Shown: positions 7,613-16,290 of the stretch, one piece after another | Position numbering within the stretch: the stretch's first letter is position 1 | How the letters are laid out: every line of letters starts with the position of its first letter | Source of the DNA: Paenibacillus sp. SY21-1 | GTDB lineage: Bacteria; Bacillota; Bacilli; Paenibacillales; Paenibacillaceae | Length of the DNA: 64,000 nt | Direction: 5' to 3' | Assembly: GCF_005222705.1 (NCBI RefSeq) | Contig: NZ_STGF01000036.1 | Span: 1-64,000, forward strand | Translations under genes and position numbers: made by a program | Notes under the pieces: generated by a model | The model's input: the letters and a program-made list of their open reading frames with translations, nothing else | What the model was told of the DNA's origin: nothing | Databases searched by the model: none

Positions 7613-8380
7613 ATGTTTAACCGTTTTTTGGCCAGTATCGGCATCGGCTCCGCCAAGATTGACACTCTGCTGGAAAAGGCGCGTTATGCGCCGGGCGACG
7701 AGGTTAAAGGCGTGGTCAACATTCAAGGAGGCAATACGGATCAGCGCATTGATACGATTCAGCTTTCCGTGATGACCGAATACATTCGCGAAAGCAACGA
7801 CTCCAAGATGAAACAGAGTGGCCAGGTAGGACGGTTTCATGTGAGCGCGCCGTTCACGCTTCGGGCAGGCGAACAGCGCGAAGTGCCTTTCTTGTTCAGG
7901 CTGCCGCATCAGACGCCGCTTACAATTGCTCGTACGCCGGTATGGGTAAAAACAGAGCTTGAGGTGAAGGGCGGAGTCGATCCGACCGATAATGATCGAA
8001 TCGAGGTTGTACCCTCCGAAGCGATGACGGTTGTGCTTCAGGCGATTCAGGAGCTGGGCTTCAGGCTGCGCGAGGCGGATTGCGAATATTCGTCAAGGCT
8101 TGGACGGGGACTGCCGTTCGTGCAGGAGTTCGAATTTGTGCCGACGACTCATTTCCGCAGCCAGCTGGATGAGCTTGAGGTGATGTTCTATCCTTCCGAT
8201 CACGAGCTGGAGCTGGTGCTGCAAATTGACCGCCGCGCTCGCGGCTTGGCGAGCTTCTTCGCGGAGGCGCTGGAGCTTGACGAATCGTTCGTCCGTGTGC
8301 GCTTCTCTCATCAGCAGCTATCCGCAGGATCAAGCACGGTAGCCAGACAGCTGCAGGAGCTGATTGCGCGTTACGCCTAG
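7613..8380 (+). CDS. spo0M: Sporulation-control protein Spo0M
   Basis: An arrestin-fold protein of 255 residues. In Bacillus subtilis this family influences sporulation and the cell cycle. Recognised from the N-terminus MFNRFLASIGIGSAKIDT, the beta-rich YAPGDEVKGVVNIQGG segment and the conserved DRIEVVPS region, with full family length. The start follows TTGGAGGTCGTTTACT. It lies 105 bp after the histidine kinase and is followed by a terminator. No membrane segment is present. Confidence 0.9.
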   Translation: MFNRFLASIGIGSAKIDTLLEKARYAPGDEVKGVVNIQGGNTDQRIDTIQLSVMTEYIRESNDSKMKQSGQVGRFHVSAPFTLRAGEQREVPFLFRLPHQTPLTIARTPVWVKTELEVKGGVDPTDNDRIEVVPSEAMTVVLQAIQELGFRLREADCEYSSRLGRGLPFVQEFEFVPTTHFRSQLDELEVMFYPSDHELELVLQIDRRARGLASFFAEALELDESFVRVRFSHQQLSAGSSTVARQLQELIARYA

Positions 8381-8486
8381 TCATTCCGCTGCTTTGCGCC
8401 CTTCGGAAAGGTTGGACTGCCCCCGCTGAAGAGCGCTGGAGCACCAACTCGGCAGCAATCTGCAGAGCCTGGAATCGCCTTTTAAT

Positions 8487-8526
8487 AGGACCCCCTATTC
8501 CGCAGTCATGCGGAGTATGGGGTCCT
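8487..8526 (+). terminator. Rho-independent terminator after spo0M
   Basis: AGGACCCC...TCCGCA pairs with TGCGGA...GGGGTCCTT with a 4-base loop and small bulges. It lies about 105 bp past the spo0M stop. Confidence 0.7.
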
Positions 8527-8615
8527 TCGTATGAGCGGGCGGCTGCAAGGCAAAGAGGTCGACGCGCCGGCCCTATTTTCGGTATACTAGCTGTACGAAG
8601 AGGAGGAGATGAACG

Positions 8616-9818
8616 GTGGCTGAACCGCTCAAGGCGATCTACGACGGCACTTTCACAGAGCAATTTGCTGCAAAGGTGAAGGCCGTCTATCATACATTTG
8701 ATGAGCAGGCATTTATTCATGCCGTTAAGCAAGGGGATTGGGAGCAGCTGGAGCTCAAGGCGCGCATGCGTCGCTTTACGGAAGCGCTCGGGGGCACGCT
8801 TCCCGAGTCGTACGAGGATGCGCTTCGCGTCCTGTATGCCATTGCCGAGGGCTGCAGAGGGCTGCCTTATTTGTTCTTCCCCGATTTTGTAGAGGTATAT
8901 GGCATGAAGGAGGAGCATCTTGAACAGTCGCTGGCAGCACTTGAGCGCTTCACCCGGTACTCTACGGCCGAATTTGCGATCCGTCCTTTTCTGCTCGCGA
9001 GCCCCGCGCGGATTCAGGAGCGGATGCTGCTATGGGCGGACAGCGAAGACGAGCATGTGCGCAGATTGGCGAGCGAAGGCATGCGGCCAAGGCTCCCATG
9101 GGGTCAAGCGCTTCCGATGTACAAGCGCGACCCGCAGCCGATCTTGCCCGTGCTGGAGAAGCTCAAGCGCGATTCTTCGTTGTATGTGCGCAAAAGCGTG
9201 GCGAACAACCTGAACGATATCGCCAAGGACCATCCCGAGCTGGTGCTTGAGCTGGCCGAAGCCTGGCTCGGCGAGGATGAGCGCACGGACTGGATCGTTC
9301 GGCACGGCTGCCGGACGTTGATCAAGAAAGCGGACCCGCGCGTGATGGCATTGTTCGGCTATGCAGAGGACGGGGAGCAGGCGCTGGCGGCGGAAGCCTC
9401 GCTTGCCGTACAGCCCCCGGCGATTGCCATCGGCGATGCGGCGGGCTTGCGATACAGCGTACGGGTGCGCGACGGAGCTCCGGTCAAGCTGCGAATGGAA
9501 TACGGAATCGAATTCGTAAAATCGGGAGGAAAAAGCTCGCTCAAGCGTTTTTTGCTCTCGGATCGCGAATATGGCGGAGGCGCGTTGTTTGCAGGCGAGA
9601 GGGTGCATCGGTTTGCCGATCTGACAACCCGCAAGCATTACCCGGGCCGCCATCGTTTATCGTTATGGGTGAACGGCCGCGAGGTCGCGGCGACAGAGCT
9701 TCTGCTGACCGCCGGTGAGCATGCCGGCGTGGCAGACCGTATGGACCAGCAGCAAATACGGACAACGTCCGGCGTGGCAGCGGAAGATTATGCAAGCGGA
9801 GGGCAGCGGCGGCCATGA
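8616..9818 (+). CDS. alkC: AlkC-type DNA alkylation repair protein with Ig-like C-terminus
   Basis: A DNA glycosylase-like protein of the HEAT-repeat AlkC/AlkD superfamily, removing alkylated (3-methyl) purines. Residues ~1-260 are paired helices of HEAT type, including SLYVRKSVANNLNDIAKDHP and WIVRHGCRTLIKKADPRVM, which match the DNA-facing repeats. Residues ~280-380 are beta-rich (YSVRVRDGAPVKLRMEYGI, HRLSLWVNGREVA) and fit the Ig-like domain known in AlkC but not AlkD. The start is GTG 8616 behind GAGGAGGAG. The stop overlaps the start of the next gene by 4 bases (ATGA), so the two are translated together. Confidence 0.85.
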   Translation: MAEPLKAIYDGTFTEQFAAKVKAVYHTFDEQAFIHAVKQGDWEQLELKARMRRFTEALGGTLPESYEDALRVLYAIAEGCRGLPYLFFPDFVEVYGMKEEHLEQSLAALERFTRYSTAEFAIRPFLLASPARIQERMLLWADSEDEHVRRLASEGMRPRLPWGQALPMYKRDPQPILPVLEKLKRDSSLYVRKSVANNLNDIAKDHPELVLELAEAWLGEDERTDWIVRHGCRTLIKKADPRVMALFGYAEDGEQALAAEASLAVQPPAIAIGDAAGLRYSVRVRDGAPVKLRMEYGIEFVKSGGKSSLKRFLLSDREYGGGALFAGERVHRFADLTTRKHYPGRHRLSLWVNGREVAATELLLTAGEHAGVADRMDQQQIRTTSGVAAEDYASGGQRRP

Positions 9819-10864
9819 CGATCGGAGCAAGGGTATTAAAGACAGGCATGGCGGTAGCGCTGGCCATTTATCTAAGCAGCGTGTTCGGCTTTGCATCGCC
9901 GCTAATCGCGGCGGTAGCCGCTATTTTTACCATTCAGCCGTCCATTTACCGCTCCTGGCAGCGGGTGGCCGACCAACTCCAGACCAATTTGCTGGGAGCG
10001 GTAATTGCGCTGATTGCCGTCCGTCTCTTCGGACATACGCCGATAGCAGTCGGGCTAGTGTGCGTGGTCGTCATCTTAATCAGCATCCGTCTGAAAATGG
10101 AAACCACGATCAGCCTGACTCTCGTTACGGTCGTCGCGATTATGGAGGCGAACGGCCAGGGCTGGGATGCCGCGATTGAGCGTTTCCTGATGGTGCTGAC
10201 GGGCATCGGCTCGTCGTTCGCCGTGAATGTGCTGGTCTTTCCGCCCCGTCCTCGCAAGCAGTTCACGGAGCAGGTGCATAACGCCTATACCCAATTGTCG
10301 CTGCTGCTGCGAACGGCCGTATCCAACGAGATGAAGGAACATATTTTCGACCAGGAGAAGGAGAAGCTGCACGGCACGCTGCGCAAGCTGGAGGAGCGCT
10401 ATCTGGTGTTCGAGGAGGAGCGGCAGGTGCTGGCCAGGACGAAGAAAACCCATGCGCGCCAGCTCGTCGTATCCAAGCAAATGATCAAGACGCTGCAGAA
10501 GGGCGCCGATCTGCTTGATGTGGTGGAGGAGCACTATTTTGCCGCTCCGTCCGCCGGGGAATGGGCGCTTCGCTTCGACCGGCATATCGAGGCGCTGACC
10601 AAGTATCATGAGCATATTTTGCTGAAGGCAGAGGACAAAATCAAGCCGCATGCTACCATTGAGCCGGAGGAGGAGCGCGAGGATCGGCTCGTTCAGGAGC
10701 TTATCGCTTCGATCATGGAAGACCCCGAAGAGCACAAACGTCTCGTATTCGTAGCCTCGGCCATGTTCGAGTACGCTTATCACTTGCGCCGCATGGAGAG
10801 GCTGCTCGATCAGGTGCAGCAGCGCGAGCTTACAGGCAAGCGAGAACAAGAGGAGTCTGCGTAG
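9815..10864 (+). CDS. Aromatic acid exporter family membrane protein (FUSC-like)
   Basis: A predicted efflux protein of the ArAE/FUSC group, 349 residues. Hydrophobic N-terminus (~1-140) with about five membrane segments (MAVALAIYLSSVFGF, LIAAVAAIFTIQPS, LLGAVIALIAVRLFG, IAVGLVCVVVILIS, FLMVLTGIGSSFAVN). The IQPSIYRSW motif is typical of the family. The C-terminal half is cytoplasmic and rich in Glu/Lys helices with coiled-coil character. It overlaps alkC by ATGA. The substrate is unknown. The pairing with alkC may be simple co-transcription. Confidence 0.85.
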   Translation: MTIGARVLKTGMAVALAIYLSSVFGFASPLIAAVAAIFTIQPSIYRSWQRVADQLQTNLLGAVIALIAVRLFGHTPIAVGLVCVVVILISIRLKMETTISLTLVTVVAIMEANGQGWDAAIERFLMVLTGIGSSFAVNVLVFPPRPRKQFTEQVHNAYTQLSLLLRTAVSNEMKEHIFDQEKEKLHGTLRKLEERYLVFEEERQVLARTKKTHARQLVVSKQMIKTLQKGADLLDVVEEHYFAAPSAGEWALRFDRHIEALTKYHEHILLKAEDKIKPHATIEPEEEREDRLVQELIASIMEDPEEHKRLVFVASAMFEYAYHLRRMERLLDQVQQRELTGKREQEESA

Positions 10865-11204
10865 GCTTCTTGCGGCTTTGCCTTTCTGCGGCATAGGGGA
10901 AATTCCGTATTCGCTGCGTTACCGAATCCTTTGCGCCTAGCCGCTTCACCGCTTCACGTCATCCAGCCATTTTCAAAAAGTGGACAGGCCTGACGCCCAA
11001 GCCATACAGAGATCAAGCTTTGCGCATCAAATGGTGAAATAGACAAACGTTTCAAAGCTAAAAACAAGCCTCCAACATCCGCCCGTATGCACGGCTGCGT
11101 CATTGGAGGCTTGTTAAGGCTTGGGCATCTGCGGCCCGGCTTCTGCAAGGGAGCATACGCTTGAAGCATAGCTGCCGCGGCCGGCTGCTCAATAAGGACC
11201 GGCG
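10865..11204. other. Intergenic stretch between convergent genes
   Basis: It holds one 13-bp-stem hairpin (11063-11115) that serves the minus-strand gene. No gene is supported. Confidence 0.6.
11063..11115 (-). terminator. Terminator for the minus-strand 98-residue gene
   Basis: A 13-bp perfect stem (11063-11075 with 11103-11115) encloses a small GC hairpin. On the minus strand it is followed by five T; on the plus strand there is no T run. Confidence 0.7.
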
Positions 11205-11501
11205 TTATTGATCGTCGCGGTTTTTGCTGCTGCTGGTGTGACGCCGCGGATGCTGCATATGCGCTTCCGGATTGTCATCGTCGTCATGCGGCACGAGGCG
11301 CGGATCGGTATGACCCTGATGATGGTTGTTGAAGTGGAGCTCTACAAGCTCCCACTCCGTCGTTCCGAGCATAACGTCTGCCGGAAAAATCTCACCGCGC
11401 TGCAGCTTCTCCAGACCGCCCCATTCGTTTTTGTACACGCCTGTCGTCTCGACCGGCTCGCCCGACATCGGATTCATATGATTGTGCTGATTGTCGCTCA
11501 T
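11205..11501 (-). CDS. Conserved-looking hypothetical protein
   Basis: A 98-residue hydrophilic protein of unknown function. Its N-terminal half looks like a folded, conserved region (MSGEPVETTGVYKNEWG, RGEIFPADVMLGTTEWELVE). The C-terminal half is His/Asp/Asn-rich and low complexity (NNHHQGHTDPRLV, HDDDD, HPRRHTSSSK), which might bind metal. The start follows AGGAGGAAAACGACACC. It lies 21 bp after the 47-residue gene on the same strand, so the two form an operon with the terminator at 11063-11115. I do not recognise a named family. Confidence 0.65.
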   Translation of the reverse strand: MSDNQHNHMNPMSGEPVETTGVYKNEWGGLEKLQRGEIFPADVMLGTTEWELVELHFNNHHQGHTDPRLVPHDDDDNPEAHMQHPRRHTSSSKNRDDQ

Positions 11502-11522
11502 GGTGTCGTTTTCCTCCTGCTC

Positions 11523-11666
11523 TTATAATCCGTGCTTGGGAACGGCGGCTCGGTCGGCTTCGGATTGAAGAGAGCTTGCGCTCTGCTTGTCTGCTTGCCT
11601 GCGATCGGCCTGCGATTGTTGCTTGCTAGCTTGTTTCTGCAGCTCGGACGGCTGTTTACCGGACAT
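11523..11666 (-). CDS. Small Gln/Ser/Ala/Lys-rich protein (47 residues)
   Basis: A 47-residue reading frame starting at ATG 11666 (MSGKQPSELQKQASKQQ...) and ending at 11523. It is strongly hydrophilic, rich in Gln, Ser, Ala and Lys, without Cys or Trp, and predicted to be helical or disordered. GGGGGAATGAGGAC precedes the start. It is 21 bp upstream of the 98-residue gene. Composition resembles small acid-soluble or stress proteins of spore formers, but there is no recognised family motif. It could also be a leader peptide. Confidence 0.45.
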   Translation of the reverse strand: MSGKQPSELQKQASKQQSQADRRQADKQSASSLQSEADRAAVPKHGL

Positions 11667-11820
11667 GTCCTCATTCCCCCGCTCTGATCGTTTCGCTTGT
11701 CCTACCCTGAAGGGTTAACGGCAAGCTCCTTCATCAGTGTGCCACAATCCGATGGGAACTATGAGCGCAGAGCCTAGACGGACCGGCTCCATGCAACGGC
11801 CGCAAGCCGCCAAGCCCGGG

Positions 11821-12429
11821 TTAGCCATTGACCTGATAGCGGGACTCGAGCTGCTTGCCCCCGTACCACATCACGAGCACGGCCGTAACCGTCACGAAAA
11901 TGCGCCAAGGCTCATCGGCCAGATTGCCAATATCAAAGCTGATCAGCGAGATGCTGAAGATCATGACCGCTTTGCCGAGCAGCATGGCAAGGAGAAAGGT
12001 ATGAAAGGGCACCTTGCTTATACCCGATACGACCGTGATGATAACGGAGGGCGTAAACGGAAAGCAGGCGAGCAGAAACAGCGGGGTGAAGCCGCGCTGC
12101 TCTACCCAATCAAAGAAGCGCACAGACTTGGGGTATCGCCGCTCCAGCCAGCCTTTGAAGTTTCGTCCCAACGTTCGGCTGATCCAAAATACGCAAACCG
12201 CTCCTGCGGTAACGCCAATCCAGGAGAACAGGAACCCGAATCCGAGTCCGTAAATATTGGCGCTCGCCGCAATAATCAGAATGAGCGGCAGAAATGGCAG
12301 AAACGATTCGATAAACGGCAGCAGAATGCCGGGAAGCGGCCCCCATGCCGAATAGCTTTCCAGCGTTCTTTGAATGGAGTCGAGGTCCATATGCTTGATA
12401 TTGTCCAGCCAGTTGCGTAAAGATTCCAT
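11821..12429 (-). CDS. TVP38/TMEM64 family membrane protein
   Basis: A 202-residue integral membrane protein of the DedA/VTT superfamily, thought to act in lipid or undecaprenyl-phosphate handling. Hydrophobic segments include LLPFIESFLPFLPLILIIAASANIYG, GFLFSWIGVTAGAVCVFWIS, LLACFPFTPSVIITVVSGIS and LLAMLLGKAVMIFSISL. The family signature region (GVTAG...RTLGRNF and FPFTPS) is present. The start follows GGAGCCGC. It is the last gene of a minus-strand operon with the MFS transporter (17 bp upstream) and a glycolipid glucosyltransferase, consistent with a membrane-lipid role. Confidence 0.85.
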   Translation of the reverse strand: MESLRNWLDNIKHMDLDSIQRTLESYSAWGPLPGILLPFIESFLPFLPLILIIAASANIYGLGFGFLFSWIGVTAGAVCVFWISRTLGRNFKGWLERRYPKSVRFFDWVEQRGFTPLFLLACFPFTPSVIITVVSGISKVPFHTFLLAMLLGKAVMIFSISLISFDIGNLADEPWRIFVTVTAVLVMWYGGKQLESRYQVNG

Positions 12430-12446
12430 AATGCGGCTCCGTTCGA

Positions 12447-13637
12447 TTAATTTGCGGCTTTTTCCCCTGCCGAGAAGACTCCTAACGGAAAGGACAGGTA
12501 GTATAGGCCGATCATGGCAAATAGTACGGCGCTAACCCAGAACACGAGAGTCTGGCTGCTCCAGGCGGCGATAAGACCTCCTGCCGCGGGGCCAATCATC
12601 ACGCCGATGCCCTCCACGGTGGATAAAATCCCCCAGCCGATGCCCTCCTGCCGAGGAGGCACATAAGCGGCAAGCAGCGCGTTCCAGGCAGGCTGGATGG
12701 CGGCGTAAGCAAGGCCAAGCACCGCTGTTATACCTACACAATACCAGAACGGCAGTCCCCATGCCAATATATACAAGCCAATTGCAAAGGAGAGAAAACC
12801 GGCGACAAGAAACCATTTGCGGCCGCCCAGCCGGTCGGACAATCTGCCCATCGGAATAAGCCCTCCTGCCGCGCACACGCCGCCGATTGCAAGCAGCACG
12901 GAATAATGGGTTCCCGTAATGCCAAGCTCCTTGTCGGCGAATGCCGGAAGAATGGGGACAAGCATGCTGGCTCCCATCGTTTGCAGAATCATGCCGGGCA
13001 GAAGCAGCCGCATTTTTTGCAGCCGATCCTTGAGAATGGCGACTTGCTCGCGGAACGGCAGCCTGTAAGGCGTGTCGGCGCGTGCGCGTTTCATAAAAAA
13101 GGCCAGGCCGCAAGCAAGCGCCGACAGGATGATCAGCAGGCGGTACGTGCCGGTCATGCTGTAATCCAGCAAAATGTTGCAAACGATCGGCCCGCCGCCG
13201 AGTCCGACCATCCAAATGGTATAGAGCAGACCCATTTGGGTTGCGCGGTGCGCTTCGGAAACCTTCGTGAGGCAAACGATCCAGATGGGAGACATGCCTA
13301 CGCCGTACAGCGCCGCGGCGCCGATAAACATCCAGGGGAGCGCCGTAAATTGCAGCGCATAGATGCCCAGCAGCGAAACGGCAAGACCGGTTAGCACGAC
13401 GATCCGGTAGGAGAAACGATCGAGCAAATAGCCAATTGCCATTTTGAGCAGCGTGTCGGTCAAATAATGCACGGAAATGGCGGCTCCAATCGCATCAGAG
13501 GCAAGCCCGAGCGTTTTGGCCCCATAAATCGGCAGAAGGCTGACAAGCACGGCTCCCCTTACGAATTCTACGAGGAACAGAATGATGGCGATTAGCCGCA
13601 TTTCCGCTCCAAACCATTTCGTTGACGCCATTTCCAC
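12447..13637 (-). CDS. MFS transporter (DHA1-like, 12 TM)
   Basis: A secondary transporter of about 396 residues with twelve hydrophobic segments. The loop motif appears after TM2 (GYLLDRFSYR) and, repeated, in the second half (GRLSDRLGGRKW), as in drug:H+ antiporter families. The start GTG 13637 is preferred because AAGGAG lies 8 bases upstream; TTG 13643 is too close to it. The substrate is unknown. It sits between the glucosyltransferase and the TVP38 gene with gaps of under 25 bp. Some MFS proteins in this context are glycolipid flippases (LtaA-like), a reasonable but unproven idea here. Confidence 0.85.
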   Translation of the reverse strand: MEMASTKWFGAEMRLIAIILFLVEFVRGAVLVSLLPIYGAKTLGLASDAIGAAISVHYLTDTLLKMAIGYLLDRFSYRIVVLTGLAVSLLGIYALQFTALPWMFIGAAALYGVGMSPIWIVCLTKVSEAHRATQMGLLYTIWMVGLGGGPIVCNILLDYSMTGTYRLLIILSALACGLAFFMKRARADTPYRLPFREQVAILKDRLQKMRLLLPGMILQTMGASMLVPILPAFADKELGITGTHYSVLLAIGGVCAAGGLIPMGRLSDRLGGRKWFLVAGFLSFAIGLYILAWGLPFWYCVGITAVLGLAYAAIQPAWNALLAAYVPPRQEGIGWGILSTVEGIGVMIGPAAGGLIAAWSSQTLVFWVSAVLFAMIGLYYLSFPLGVFSAGEKAAN

Positions 13638-13657
13638 AGACAAGTCTCCTTATTTCA

Positions 13658-14893
13658 TCATATGTTAACAGCCCGATCCCATGCCGTATGAAGTTCCAAA
13701 ATATCTGCGGCCAGCCGGTCCGCGGAGGGCTCTGCCGGTTGCAGCAGCCTTACCGCATGCTGCATGGCGGCAAATTTGGCGGGGCTTGCGAGCAGCTCCA
13801 GCATGCCGCGAATCAGGGCATCCGGCTCGGACGCTATCGTCAAAGCTCCTTTGGAAGCGAGATATAACGCGTTCTGCTTTTCCTGTCCCGGAACGGGCCG
13901 ATAGGTGAACATCGGCAGTCCCGCTGCAATCGCCTCGGACAACGTGATGCCGCCCGGCTTGGTAAGCAGGCATGCCGACAACGACATCAGCTCATGCATC
14001 TTATCGACAAAGCCGAAGACATGCAGCCGTTCTCTCCGCGAATCACTCGCGAACGAAACCTCCATGTCGGCCTTCAGCGCCGCGTTCCGGCCGCAGACAA
14101 GCGCAATCTGCAGTCCGGGCTCTGCGAGCAAACCGGCGCACACGCTCTTTAAATCCGGCATCACGCCTTCGGCGCCGGCCATAATCAGTACAACGGGCAA
14201 TCCCGGCTTCAGACCGTAGCGAATAGAATGCTCTTCGGCTGCAGTCGTCGCGTATGAGGAATTCACGGCGATGAGCGGTGAAAACGCAGCAGAATGCGCT
14301 TCAGATTCTCTTTCGAGCATACAGCGGAAGCCGGCTTTGAGCGGAATGCCGCTAACCTGAATGGTGGCGGAGGGAATGCCGAGCTGCATCAGCTCTTGCT
14401 TCAGATCCTCCGTGGCTACATAATAACGTTCAATGCTCGGGTGCACCCAGCGCCGGTGCAGGTCGAAGTCGGTGACGACCGCATAGGAAGGCGGGTGGGG
14501 AGTGCCCTTTTTCTTTAACTCGGGCAAAGCGAAAGAAGGAAACGTATGAATGACGACATCCGGCTGCTCTGCAGCGAGAATGCGCCTTATTTTGTCGCGG
14601 CCGAAGGAATGCAGAATGCCCCCGAACAGGGAGTCGTGCTTCATCGGTCTGGTGAAATCGTACATCCAGCCGTACAGCGACGGCATGCGGGTGTAGCTTT
14701 TTTGATAAAAGCGGCGGGTCAGCTCGTTAAGCCAAGGATGCGATTCCGCCATCAAGTCGATCATGACGGTGCGCCGGTTGCCCTGCGCCTCCATCGCATC
14801 CGTAATGGCGCGGGCTACCTGCAAATGCCCGTCACCGTAGGAAGCGTACAAAATTAACACCTTCGGCTGATCATTATGTCCAAATTGAAGCAT
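13658..14893 (-). CDS. Diacylglycerol glucosyltransferase / MGDG-synthase-like glycosyltransferase
   Basis: A GT28-type enzyme of 411 residues that would transfer a sugar from UDP-sugar to diacylglycerol to make membrane glycolipid (and a lipoteichoic acid anchor). N-terminal motif LYASYGDGHLQVARAI is the G-x-G-H acceptor-binding loop of MGDG synthases. C-terminal TKPGGITLSEAIAAGLP and PVPGQEKQN form the UDP-sugar site. Start ATG 14893 follows AGGAGGTGTGCCC; the longer frame is not supported. It is the first gene of an operon with an MFS transporter and a TVP38 protein. It is divergent from the aldo/keto reductase. The exact sugar and processivity are not determinable. Confidence 0.85.
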   Translation of the reverse strand: MLQFGHNDQPKVLILYASYGDGHLQVARAITDAMEAQGNRRTVMIDLMAESHPWLNELTRRFYQKSYTRMPSLYGWMYDFTRPMKHDSLFGGILHSFGRDKIRRILAAEQPDVVIHTFPSFALPELKKKGTPHPPSYAVVTDFDLHRRWVHPSIERYYVATEDLKQELMQLGIPSATIQVSGIPLKAGFRCMLERESEAHSAAFSPLIAVNSSYATTAAEEHSIRYGLKPGLPVVLIMAGAEGVMPDLKSVCAGLLAEPGLQIALVCGRNAALKADMEVSFASDSRRERLHVFGFVDKMHELMSLSACLLTKPGGITLSEAIAAGLPMFTYRPVPGQEKQNALYLASKGALTIASEPDALIRGMLELLASPAKFAAMQHAVRLLQPAEPSADRLAADILELHTAWDRAVNI

Positions 14894-14950
14894 GGGCACA
14901 CCTCCTGCCGATAGTTTAATGGCTGTTTGTAAAGGGAGCATGAACGCAGT

Positions 14951-14979
14951 TTGGTTAGTTTGTGTAAATTTCGTATAAT
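14951..14979 (+). promoter_or_regulatory. Candidate sigma-A promoter for the aldo/keto reductase
   Basis: TTGGTT (14951-14956) and a perfect TATAAT (14974-14979) are separated by 17 bases, about 45 bases before the start codon. Confidence 0.6.
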
Positions 14980-15024
14980 AAATGAGTAATTCATTCGATT
15001 TCCATTTGAAGGAGAGATGAGTCA

Positions 15025-16002
15025 ATGCAGTATACGAAGCTTGGCGTTTCTGGCTTGTATGTAAGTCGACTTTGTTTGGGTACGATGAATTTTGGCGTGG
15101 ATACGGAGGAGAAGGAAGCGTTCCGTATTCTGGATGCCGCCCTGGATGCAGGCATCAATTTTATGGATACGGCGAATATTTACGGCTGGGGAGAAAATGC
15201 CGGCCGCACGGAGGAAATTATCGGCAAATGGTTCAAGCAAGGCGACGGGCGCCGCGAGCGCACGGTTCTGGCGACCAAGGTGTACGGCGACATGAATGAC
15301 GAGCATGACGGTCCAAACCGGGCCGCGGGCTTATCCTCTTATAAAATAAGACGGCATCTCGAAGGCTCTCTGCGGCGTCTTCAGACCGATCACATCGAGC
15401 TGTACCAGATGCACCATGTGGACCGCAGCGTGAATTGGAACGAGCTATGGGGAGCGTTTGAAACCGCAGCCCAGCAGGGGAAAATCGGCTATGTCGGCTC
15501 CAGCAACTTCGCCGGCTGGGACATCGCGGTCGCTCAAGGCGAAGCGAAGGCTCGCGGCCAGCTGGGGCTCGTGTCCGAGCAGCATAAATACAATCTGCTC
15601 TGCCGCTTGCCGGAGCTTGAGGTGCTGCCTGCCTCGCAGGCGCTCGGCCTCGGCATTATTCCGTGGAGCCCGCTGGACGGCGGCTTGCTCGCGGGCAACC
15701 ACCGCCGCAACAGCAGTGGACGCCGCAGCGGCAATACCGAACGGCTGGACAAGCATCGCGAGCAGCTTGATGCCTATGCGGCATTCTGCGACGAGCTGGG
15801 CCACCCGGAGGATCTGGTGTCGCTTGCCTGGCTGCTGGCGAATCCAGCCGTAACGGCGCCGATTATCGGCGTGCGCACAATCGACCAGTTCGAGCGTTCG
15901 CTTGGCGCGCTCGAGATTGAGCTTGACGAGTCCTCGCTGAAGCGTATCGACGAAATCTTTCCCGGTCCGGGAGGGGAGGCGCCGCGGGCGTACGCCTGGT
16001 AA
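15025..16002 (+). CDS. Aldo/keto reductase
   Basis: An NADPH-dependent oxidoreductase of 325 residues with a TIM-barrel fold. The catalytic tetrad is visible: Asp48 and Tyr53 (FMDTANIYG), Lys85 (LATKVYG) and His130 (LYQMHHVD). Cofactor-binding C-terminal residues fit AAVTAPIIGVRT and the following helix. The N-terminus MQYTKLGVSGLYVSRLCLGTM is typical of the AKR11/12-like general stress group. The start follows AAGGAGAGATGAGTCA. It has its own promoter and a strong shared terminator. The physiological substrate is unknown. Confidence 0.92.
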   Translation: MQYTKLGVSGLYVSRLCLGTMNFGVDTEEKEAFRILDAALDAGINFMDTANIYGWGENAGRTEEIIGKWFKQGDGRRERTVLATKVYGDMNDEHDGPNRAAGLSSYKIRRHLEGSLRRLQTDHIELYQMHHVDRSVNWNELWGAFETAAQQGKIGYVGSSNFAGWDIAVAQGEAKARGQLGLVSEQHKYNLLCRLPELEVLPASQALGLGIIPWSPLDGGLLAGNHRRNSSGRRSGNTERLDKHREQLDAYAAFCDELGHPEDLVSLAWLLANPAVTAPIIGVRTIDQFERSLGALEIELDESSLKRIDEIFPGPGGEAPRAYAW

Positions 16003-16117
16003 GGCGCGAAGACCGCTTGGCGGCACCTGCTTCGGTGTGATTTAACGCAGCCTCGGCAAAAATCGCAAAAATCGATTTGCAAGTTTGTTTAGCCCAGCCC
16101 AGAGCCGAGCTGTTTCG

Positions 16118-16170
16118 AAACGAAGGACCTCAATCCACTTCTTGTGGCAATTGAGGTCCTTCGTTTTAGC
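16118..16170. terminator. Strong bidirectional terminator
   Basis: A 17-bp perfect stem (16118-16134 with 16150-16166) lies between the convergent aldo/keto reductase and ilvA genes, with TTTT on the plus strand. Confidence 0.9.
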
Positions 16171-16290
16171 AGGTCAACCAACTTGCTGGCCTGCTGTATG
16201 ATCGATTTTTTCGTGTGTGCAGCGTGATGCTTCTCCATGGTGCTAGTCTTTGCGGGCCAGCACCATTGCTGAGGGTCTGCGCTTGGAGGA

